The notes beneath the pieces were generated by a model. That model saw only the letters and a program-made list of their open reading frames with translations. It ran no database searches and was not told where the DNA came from. DNA of 7,225 bases from Planctomycetota bacterium (GTDB lineage Bacteria; Planctomycetota; J058; JARGOJ01), in the NCBI GenBank assembly GCA_029210225.1, contig JARGOJ010000018.1:1-7225 (forward strand), given 5' to 3'. This document shows, piece by piece, positions 1 through 5,211 of the stretch (within the stretch, counting starts at the first letter, position 1; each line of letters begins with the position of its first letter). Both the position numbers and the translations under genes were made by a program.

Positions 1-9
1 AACAGCTCC

Positions 10-1329
10 CTACCGAAGTGCAAGTCCATCGAAAAATTGCCTGAACTGAGACAGAATAAAGCTCACCATTTCTTCTGTAAGCCCCGGGTAGACACCAATC
101 CAAAACATATCGGTCATAATGCGATCGCTGTTTTTCAAGTCGCCCACAACTCTATATTCTCGATCTTTATACAAAGGCTGGCGCAGCAGATTGCCACCAA
201 AGAGCATCCTCGTCGCGATCTTTGATTTCTCCAAATGCCCGACGATCTCTGCTCTAGAAAAGGGAGCCTTGTCACGAATCGTGATTGGGAAACCAAACCA
301 GCTGGGGTTCGAATGTTCCGTGGCTTCGGGCAAGATCAGGGCATCTTGGTATTCACTCAGTCCCAGATAGAGACGTTTAAAATTGGCCCGGCGATCCGCG
401 ATAAAGCCCGGCAATTTCTTCATTTGGGCAACCCCGATGGCGGCTTGCATATCCGTCGCTTTAAGGTTGTAGCCGATGTGCGAGTAGATATATTTATGAT
501 CATAGCCCCTCGGCAGATCGCCGATTTGCCAGTCAAAACGCTTTCCGCAGCTATTATCCTGACCGGGAGGACACCAACAATCCCGGCCCCAATCTCGGAA
601 GGACTCGACGATTCGTGCCAGGCGCTTGTCGGAACAAAAAACCGCGCCGCCTTCGCCCATTGTCATGTGATGAGCTGGGTAAAAACTCGCCGTTGCAAGA
701 TGTCCAAAGGTCCCGACGTGTTGCCTTTTGTAAAGCGCCCCGAGAGCATCGCAACAATCTTCAACAAGCCAAAGTTCGTGTTCATTGACAAGCTCCATGA
801 CCGCTTCAATGTTAAAGGGATTCCCCAAAGTATGCGCTAACATGATGGCCCGTGTTTTGGGGCCTATCGCTGCGCGCATTTGATTGACATTGACGTTGTA
901 AGTCTTCAAATCCACGTCGACAAAGACTGGAACGAGATTGTTCTGAAGTATTGGATTGACGGTTGTTGGGAAGCCTGACGCGACGGTCAACACTTCATCT
1001 CCAGGGCGCAGCCGTCTATCCCCTAGCTTGGGCGAGGTCAGAGCGCTGAGGGCCAGGAGGTTGGCGGAGGACCCGGAGTTGGTGAGGAGTGTGTGCTTGG
1101 CGCCGACGAACTCTGAGAACTCCGATTCAAATTGCCGGGCGTAACGACCGGCTGTGAGCCAAAAATCGAGGGAAGCGTCAATGAGATGATTCACATCCTC
1201 ATGGTCATAAACTCGCCCGGCGTAGGGGACTGAGGATTCCCCGGCCTTGAACGCGTCCTTTTTCCTACTGTTTTGCAATTCGCGCACTAATTCAAAGATC
1301 TGGCCGCGAATCTCGGCTTCATCCCTCAT
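10..1329 (-). CDS. rfbH: CDP-4-keto-6-deoxyglucose 3-dehydrase (E1), RfbH/DdhC/AscC type
   Basis: A 439-residue protein of the DegT/DnrJ/EryC1 (aspartate aminotransferase) fold. Family members use PMP and a [2Fe-2S] cluster, with a partner reductase (E3), to remove the C-3 hydroxyl of CDP-4-keto-6-deoxyglucose, a cytosolic step towards 3,6-dideoxyhexoses. The usual PLP-binding lysine is replaced by histidine in FYPAHHMTMGEGG (H220). C193, C251, C253 and C261 give C-x57-C-x1-C-x7-C, the E1 cluster signature. D194, Y217, H220 and F345 fall at the positions I recall as key in Yersinia E1, which is almost the same length. This makes a plain aminotransferase unlikely. The ATG overlaps the end of the upstream reductase by 11 bases and is preceded by a G-rich GGGGGA. 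The gene ends in TAG at 10-12. GGAG follows immediately on the minus strand, hinting at another gene past the edge. No E3 gene is in the window. Confidence 0.93.
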   Translation of the reverse strand: MRDEAEIRGQIFELVRELQNSRKKDAFKAGESSVPYAGRVYDHEDVNHLIDASLDFWLTAGRYARQFESEFSEFVGAKHTLLTNSGSSANLLALSALTSPKLGDRRLRPGDEVLTVASGFPTTVNPILQNNLVPVFVDVDLKTYNVNVNQMRAAIGPKTRAIMLAHTLGNPFNIEAVMELVNEHELWLVEDCCDALGALYKRQHVGTFGHLATASFYPAHHMTMGEGGAVFCSDKRLARIVESFRDWGRDCWCPPGQDNSCGKRFDWQIGDLPRGYDHKYIYSHIGYNLKATDMQAAIGVAQMKKLPGFIADRRANFKRLYLGLSEYQDALILPEATEHSNPSWFGFPITIRDKAPFSRAEIVGHLEKSKIATRMLFGGNLLRQPLYKDREYRVVGDLKNSDRIMTDMFWIGVYPGLTEEMVSFILSQFRQFFDGLALR

Positions 1330-2209
1330 TTATCCCCCAGAGCTCTTCTCTCGCCTTCATTCTCGTTAGGCCCTGAAACGGCGTCAACAATGGATGGCTA
1401 GTCGCCGCGAGCGCCTTCGCGACTTTCATCCCAGCCCTCATCGGTCGCGTTGCGCGTTGATTGAGTTGGGGCGTCTTTATTGGCTCGACAAATTCTTCAG
1501 GGAGCTGAAAGACTCGGGCCGCCATTAATGCCAACTGATATCGATTGATCCACTCTGACCCACAAACATTAAAGATGCCGCTCATGCCCAATTTTACTAG
1601 GTCTAAGCTTACTTCTACTAAATTCTCAACATAAGTTGGATTGCCCCATTGATCGACCGGAGCCCGGCAACTCTGACCAGTTCGCAGTCCGCGAATGAGA
1701 CGCTCCATGGAATTTTTACCGCGCTGCTCCCAGCCATAAACAACCGTCGTCCGAATCACTAAGTTTCGATCGCTGTGGGCCAACACTCGCCGTTCAGCGC
1801 TCAGCTTCGATTCGCCATAGACGTTAATGGGAGCTGTTTGACTGTCCTCAGAATAAGGGCCGTCTTTGCCGTCAAAGACATAGTCCGTAGAGAAATAGAC
1901 AATGCGCGCTTTTTCAGGGTCGACGGCTTCACACAACAACTTCATGCCACCATCGTTCAGCGACATGCATCGGTCGGGGTCGTCTTCGCAGGCATCGACA
2001 TGAGTCCAGCTCGCTGGCACAAAGATAAGATTTGGCTGACATCTACGAAGCAGTTCTCGGATTTGAAGATCGTCAGTCCAATCAAGCCTGAGCAGGCCTT
2101 GCGCTTCTTGCTGATAATAAGTGCCCGTCCGTTGATCTTCTGGGAGCGCCCTGTAAAGATATTGACCAACGAATCCTGAGGCGCCAATCACTAATGATTG
2201 ATCAGTCAT
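1319..2209 (-). CDS. RmlD-like NAD(P)-dependent nucleotide-sugar 4-reductase
   Basis: A 296-residue extended short-chain dehydrogenase of the RmlD substrate-binding family, the usual length for dTDP-4-dehydrorhamnose reductases. The Rossmann motif GASGFVG is at residues 9-15, STDYVFDG at 107-114 (T108 as the likely catalytic Ser/Thr), and the YxxxK pair is Y131/K135 in YGESK. It probably reduces a 4-keto nucleotide sugar to the final deoxysugar with NAD(P)H in the cytosol. Sequence alone does not fix the nucleotide (CDP or dTDP) or the stereochemistry. Its ATG overlaps the stop of the cupin epimerase gene as ATGA (2206-2209), and its end overlaps the E1 gene by 11 bases, so the three are very likely co-transcribed and translationally coupled. 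Next to an E1 dehydrase, a role like AscF (4-reductase of CDP-ascarylose synthesis) is the best inference. A true RmlD is the alternative. Confidence 0.88.
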   Translation of the reverse strand: MTDQSLVIGASGFVGQYLYRALPEDQRTGTYYQQEAQGLLRLDWTDDLQIRELLRRCQPNLIFVPASWTHVDACEDDPDRCMSLNDGGMKLLCEAVDPEKARIVYFSTDYVFDGKDGPYSEDSQTAPINVYGESKLSAERRVLAHSDRNLVIRTTVVYGWEQRGKNSMERLIRGLRTGQSCRAPVDQWGNPTYVENLVEVSLDLVKLGMSGIFNVCGSEWINRYQLALMAARVFQLPEEFVEPIKTPQLNQRATRPMRAGMKVAKALAATSHPLLTPFQGLTRMKAREELWGINEG

Positions 2210-2658
2210 CGATGTTTTACATCCCAGTCATAATCCACATGATCCCCCAATGGATCAAAGCGCAAAATCTCCTCCGGATCATGGGGCAAGGTCGCGCAAT
2301 TGGCCACGATCACTTCTTTGAGGCCGATGTTTTTGAATCCGTTTGTGACCCCAGGGGGGACGGTGACCAGGACGTAGTTGTTCTCCCCAAGAAACAGTTC
2401 CTGAATCGCGTTGAAGGTCGGAGAATCAACTCTCTCATCGTAGAGGACCAATTTAATCATGCCCGATAAACAGGCGTAGTTTAAGGTCATTGATTTATGG
2501 AGATGCCAACCTTTAATGATCCCCGGATACGACACCGAAAAATAAATCTCGCCAAATTGTTCAAAGCCCGGCGAATCTGCGCGTAGCATGGGCATAATCA
2601 TGCCTCGCTCATCGCAGATCTTTTTGAGCGGGTGAATTCTGACGCCTTCAATCGTCAT
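2206..2658 (-). CDS. RmlC-like cupin, nucleotide-sugar 3- or 5-epimerase family
   Basis: A 150-residue protein of the dTDP-4-dehydrorhamnose 3,5-epimerase (RmlC) cupin family, shorter than the usual 180 or so residues of RmlC. IIKGWHLHK (47-55) aligns with the RGLH block of RmlC, making H52 the likely catalytic base. GMIKLVLYD (66-74) is the following core strand. PPGVTNGF (101-108) takes the place of PEGFAHGF, with Asn106 where RmlC has His. The C-terminal RFDPLGDHVDYDW resembles the end block of the family. It probably epimerises a 4-keto-6-deoxy sugar nucleotide. Beside an E1 dehydrase, an AscE-like 5-epimerase acting on a 3,6-dideoxy-4-keto sugar is plausible. It is the first gene of the minus-strand operon; AGAGGA lies 10 bases before the ATG, and the stop overlaps the next start (ATGA). 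Confidence 0.83.
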   Translation of the reverse strand: MTIEGVRIHPLKKICDERGMIMPMLRADSPGFEQFGEIYFSVSYPGIIKGWHLHKSMTLNYACLSGMIKLVLYDERVDSPTFNAIQELFLGENNYVLVTVPPGVTNGFKNIGLKEVIVANCATLPHDPEEILRFDPLGDHVDYDWDVKHR

Positions 2659-2729
2659 ATTTCGAGTGTCCTCTTTTTCATGTTGGTCCGATATTCTAGT
2701 TCAAAACTCCCCCCGGAAAAGGAAGCAAA
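2659..2729. promoter_or_regulatory. divergent intergenic region between the sugar operon and the thioesterase
   Basis: Seventy-one bases separate two divergent starts, so both promoters probably lie here or inside the neighbouring genes. On the minus strand TAGAAT (2693-2698) is a fair -10, the same hexamer as in the helicase promoter, but the best -35 at 16 bases (TTTTCC) is poor. On the plus strand TATTCT (2692-2697) has no convincing -35. Ribosome sites are clear: AGAGGA for the minus gene, and AAGGAAG (about 2719-2725) for the plus gene. Confidence 0.35.
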
Positions 2730-3155
2730 ATGACGGACCCTTTTGAGCTCCATCGCGGCGTGGTCTTTCCAAAAGACTGCGATCACCTAGGCCACATGAA
2801 CGTTCGCTACTATGCCGGCCACTTCGATGACGCTGGCTTTCACCTGTGGAACAAAATTGGCATCAATCAGGCGCAACTTAGGGCTTCACAGGTCTGCCTC
2901 GTCGTGGCAAAAATTGAAATCAACTACATTCACGAAATGATCGCCGGAGACCTCCTCGTCATCGACGGATACTTCACAAAAGTGGGCAAGAAGAGCATTG
3001 AACACCACCAACGCATGTTCAACGCCGAGTCCAAGACGCTCTGCGCCACGCAAGATACTGTGGAGGTCTTCTTCGATTTGGAGACGCGTAAGTCGACCGA
3101 GATGCCAGCCTTCATTCGCGAGCGCTTGAGCCAGGTCGTGGACACAAATCAATAA
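2730..3155 (+). CDS. hot-dog fold acyl-CoA thioesterase (4HBT/YbgC/FadM-like)
   Basis: A 141-residue, single-domain protein of usual length for the 4-hydroxybenzoyl-CoA thioesterase family. The signature is DCDHLGHMNVRYY at residues 16-28, matching the D-x-D-x-x-G-H-[VM]-N...Y motif; D18 is the probable catalytic acid. The rest alternates as expected for the hot-dog sheet, with IEINYIHEMIAGDLLVIDG in the middle. Family members hydrolyse acyl-CoA thioesters in the cytosol; the acyl substrate cannot be read from the sequence. No signal peptide or membrane segment is present. AAGGAAG sits a few bases before the ATG. The gene stands alone, divergent from the sugar operon and convergent with the helicase, so it is probably its own transcription unit. 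The hairpin just past its stop would end it. Confidence 0.86.
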   Translation: MTDPFELHRGVVFPKDCDHLGHMNVRYYAGHFDDAGFHLWNKIGINQAQLRASQVCLVVAKIEINYIHEMIAGDLLVIDGYFTKVGKKSIEHHQRMFNAESKTLCATQDTVEVFFDLETRKSTEMPAFIRERLSQVVDTNQ

Positions 3156-3156
3156 A

Positions 3157-3188
3157 GCCTCAAGGATTCCCGAGGGAAGCATTGAGGC
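3157..3188. terminator. hairpin between convergent genes, probable two-way terminator
   Basis: GCCTCAA (3157-3163) pairs with TTGAGGC (3182-3188), and inside it TTCC (3167-3170) pairs with GGAA (3175-3178) around CGAG. It starts one base after the thioesterase stop and lies 28 bases past the helicase stop at 3217, with which the thioesterase is convergent. No long T run follows on the plus strand; on the minus strand the hairpin is followed by TTTATTG, so it may serve the helicase better. Confidence 0.6.
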
Positions 3189-3216
3189 CTCACAAATATC
3201 ACTTCAAGAATGCGAT

Positions 3217-4449
3217 TTATCGACGGCTACGACGATTCTGAAAGCGTTTCTTGCCACGAGGTCCGTCATGTCGACCTCGAGGTCCACCCCGACCGCGGGA
3301 TTCTGACTTTCCGGCCTGAGACATGTCCCAAGGCGTAAATCCGCTGGGCAAATTCAACTCGGAGAGCTTCGGACCGGTCATCTTTTGAATACGCTCGAAG
3401 TCAAACCACTCTTTGCTATCGACCAAAGTCAAAACCGTGCCGCTACGACCAGCGCGACCGGTGCGGCCGATCCTGTGGACGTAATCTTCCGGATTGCCAG
3501 GCACAGTGAAGTTGACGACCCGCTCAACCCTCGTGATATCGAGTCCGCGCTGGGCCACATCCGTCGCGACGAGGACATCGATTTTTCCATTACGGAAGTC
3601 TTCAAGGACCTTATTGCGAATTTTTTGTTCCATGTCGCCGTGAAGGGCGATGGCGCTGAAGCCTCGGCCCCAAAGATCGCGGCCGACTCGACTCGCTTCA
3701 CGCTTTGTGTTCAAGAAGATGATCGCCGCGTGACCTCTCACTCCTTCAAGGACCTGCTCCAGAAGGCGCTGTTTGTCGTAATACTTGACCCGAACAAATT
3801 TTTGATCGATGGTATCGGCGGTCTTCATTTCCGATGCGGTGCGAATTTCGACCGCGTCCTTCATGTATTTGCTGGCCAAACCGCGCAACGCTTTATCGAA
3901 GGTCGCCGAGAATAAGAGCGTCTGTCGCTCTGTAGGCGTCTTGTCGAGAATCTTACGCATTTGATCCATGAAGCCCATGTCGAGCATGCGATCGGCCTCA
4001 TCGAGGACCAAAACGTCAAGCCAGGCCAATGACAAACATCCTTGAGTGATCAAATCGAGGACACGGCCAGGGGTGCCAACCACGACCTGAGCTCCGGCGT
4101 GCATAGCCTTCATCTGATCGGTTTGTGACTCGCCACCGACAACGGTTGCCGTCTTGATACCGGTCGCGGGCTCAAACTTCGAGAAGGTCTCTGCGATTTG
4201 GTGCGCCAACTCTCGAGTGGGGCTGAGAATGAGCGCTTGAATGCTGACGCGCTCTTTGTCGAGGCGGTGCATAAGGGGGAGAGAGAAAGCCAAGGTCTTA
4301 CCGGTTCCGGTCTCCGCCTTGCCCACCACGTCGCATCCCTTGAGAATGTGGGGAATCGCTTGCTCTTGAATTGGAGTAGGAGTGACAAATTCGAGCTCTG
4401 TGAGCTGTTTTTGAAGTGCTGGAGAAAGATCCAACTCTGTGAAATTCAT
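3217..4449 (-). CDS. rhlE: DEAD-box ATP-dependent RNA helicase, RhlE type
   Basis: A 410-residue protein with the whole DEAD-box motif set in order: Q motif with F3 and TPIQ (25-28), motif I AETGTGKT (45-52), Ia PTREL (77-81), GG (105-106), Ib TPGR (126-129), II DEAD (150-153), III SAT (181-183), IV IIFLN (243-247), V ATDVAQRGLD (295-304), VI HRIGRTGR (325-332). The last 30 or so residues are a basic, Gly/Arg-rich, probably unstructured tail (RGRGGPRGRHDGPRGKKR), an RNA-binding extension common in RhlE-like helicases. It should unwind or remodel RNA duplexes in the cytosol, in ribosome assembly, RNA turnover or cold adaptation; which of these is unknown. The ATG at 4449 has no clear Shine-Dalgarno upstream. 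The gene has its own promoter just after the peptidase stop, and its leader can form a hairpin. Assignment to the RhlE subgroup, rather than another DEAD-box subgroup, is less certain than the family. Confidence 0.93.
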   Translation of the reverse strand: MNFTELDLSPALQKQLTELEFVTPTPIQEQAIPHILKGCDVVGKAETGTGKTLAFSLPLMHRLDKERVSIQALILSPTRELAHQIAETFSKFEPATGIKTATVVGGESQTDQMKAMHAGAQVVVGTPGRVLDLITQGCLSLAWLDVLVLDEADRMLDMGFMDQMRKILDKTPTERQTLLFSATFDKALRGLASKYMKDAVEIRTASEMKTADTIDQKFVRVKYYDKQRLLEQVLEGVRGHAAIIFLNTKREASRVGRDLWGRGFSAIALHGDMEQKIRNKVLEDFRNGKIDVLVATDVAQRGLDITRVERVVNFTVPGNPEDYVHRIGRTGRAGRSGTVLTLVDSKEWFDFERIQKMTGPKLSELNLPSGFTPWDMSQAGKSESRGRGGPRGRHDGPRGKKRFQNRRSRR

Positions 4450-4479
4450 ATAAGTAGTTTCTGATTTGAAATGTTAACT

Positions 4480-4503
4480 GACTCGGCATTGTTCGCCAGA
4501 GTC
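4480..4503 (-). other. stem-loop in the helicase mRNA leader
   Basis: Read on the minus strand, GACTC (4499-4503) pairs with GAGTC (4480-4484) and GGC (4495-4497) with GCC (4485-4487), with one bulged base (4498) and a 7-base loop. It lies between the predicted transcription start and the helicase ATG, starting roughly 7 bases into the transcript. No T run follows, so it does not look like a terminator of the upstream gene. It could protect the 5' end or be a site of control; this is inference. Confidence 0.4.
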
Positions 4504-4516
4504 CATGAGCGTCGAG

Positions 4517-4545
4517 ATTCTAGGGCTGTGAGAGCCAAGGGTCAA
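4517..4545 (-). promoter_or_regulatory. sigma70-like promoter of the RNA helicase gene
   Basis: On the minus strand the -35 is TTGACC (4540-4545), the spacer is 17 bases, and the -10 is TAGAAT (4517-4522); each hexamer is one base from consensus. The -35 overlaps the stop codon of the M23 peptidase gene. The predicted start near 4510 gives a leader of about 60 bases. Confidence 0.65.
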
Positions 4546-5147
4546 GGCGAAAAGCGATTGCCCGACTTGTAAAACTTAAACATCCGAGGGATCCCGCGAT
4601 CCTCCGTAACGTCGACAAACGCAATAGGAATCGTCTCTCCGCCCTTTTTAGAGACATGAAAATGCAAATGTGGCAACATGCTGCGGCCAACATTTCCACT
4701 GCGCGCAATCGCTTCACCTTGGCGCACAGTCTGGCCCACCTTCACCAAACTCCCACCCTTAACAAGGTGTAAATAGCTGCCAAAGGTACCATCGGCGTGT
4801 CGGATCACGACTTTGTTATTGGGCTTGTTGGTCCCGTTCCCGGTATGTTTTTGCACCACTCGTGTGACAACGCCAGCTCTGGCCGCGGTCACGATTGAGT
4901 TCACCGGCATAAAGAAGTCATAGCTGAATTCTCCGTGGTCGCGATGACTCACAATCCCCCAATTCCCCTGAACACAAAAACGCGTTTCTCCGTCTTTCCA
5001 AGGCAACTTATAGGGCGAGTTCTTCGCCTCCGGATACTTTGAAAGGTCCCGCGGTCCGGTGAGGCAACTCACACTTAACACAAGGGTCGCGGCGCTCAAT
5101 AGCGTGCCCCACACCAGACGACGACTGCATAAACTCATAAGCTGCAT
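4542..5147 (-). CDS. M23 (LytM/lysostaphin-like) metallopeptidase, predicted lipoprotein
   Basis: A 201-residue protein counted from the ATG at 5147. It opens with a basic stretch, then a hydrophobic segment ending LVLSVSC, a slightly unusual lipobox with C28 as the lipidation site, so it is probably a lipoprotein at the inner face of the outer membrane or in the periplasm. The M23 signature follows: GEFSYDFFMP carries the likely zinc ligand D77, with H71 or H68 as the first histidine; H127 is in YLHL; PHLHFHV carries the HxH pair H160/H162. Family members cut peptidoglycan cross-bridges or, when inactive, regulate amidases. The spacing of the first motif differs from classical HxxxD, but this form occurs in the family. 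The frame stays open to a TTG at 5183, but that codon directly adjoins the predicted -10, so the ATG at 5147 (or 5138) is preferred. Neither ATG has a strong Shine-Dalgarno. Confidence 0.85.
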   Translation of the reverse strand: MQLMSLCSRRLVWGTLLSAATLVLSVSCLTGPRDLSKYPEAKNSPYKLPWKDGETRFCVQGNWGIVSHRDHGEFSYDFFMPVNSIVTAARAGVVTRVVQKHTGNGTNKPNNKVVIRHADGTFGSYLHLVKGGSLVKVGQTVRQGEAIARSGNVGRSMLPHLHFHVSKKGGETIPIAFVDVTEDRGIPRMFKFYKSGNRFSP

Positions 5148-5183
5148 TCTTTCAAGACCCCGCTCTTTGATATCGTTAAGCAA

Positions 5184-5211
5184 CCTATAGAGAGGACCGA
5201 TTCTTTGTCAA
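5184..5211 (-). promoter_or_regulatory. sigma70-like promoter of the M23 peptidase gene
   Basis: On the minus strand a perfect -35 TTGACA (5206-5211), a 16-base spacer and -10 TATAGG (5184-5189, four of six consensus bases). Transcription would start near 5177, giving a leader of about 30 bases to the ATG at 5147. The -35 shares bases with the TTG start codon (5205-5207) of the divergent gene. Confidence 0.6.
5191..5196 (+). promoter_or_regulatory. ribosome binding site that sets the TTG start at 5205
   Basis: AGAGGA lies 8 bases before the TTG at 5205-5207. This supports translation starting there, in the frame that encodes the signal peptide, and not at the TTG at 5282 that opens the other frame. 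No in-frame ATG is close by. The site sits inside the spacer of the opposing promoter. Confidence 0.6.

Noticed and set aside
235..840. 201-codon plus-strand frame opposite the E1 gene
   Set aside because: It is the shadow of a strongly conserved gene on the minus strand and shows no recognisable domain.
10..1329. Sugar aminotransferase call for the DegT-family protein
   Set aside because: The PLP lysine is replaced by His220 and all four iron-sulfur cysteines are present, so a dehydrase is the better call.
2655..2681. Eight-codon minus-strand reading frame (MKKRTLEI) whose stop overlaps the start of the cupin epimerase
   Set aside because: It has no ribosome site of its own, and frames this short arise often by chance. 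The coincidence with the ATGA overlap is noted only.
4524..4536. Small hairpin GGCT/AGCC as a terminator for the M23 gene
   Set aside because: The stem has only four pairs, no T run follows, and it lies in the spacer of a good promoter.
5148..5183. N-terminal extension of the M23 peptidase to the TTG at 5183
   Set aside because: The TTG directly abuts the -10 element and would place the start at or before transcription begins. It also lengthens the signal peptide with charged residues.
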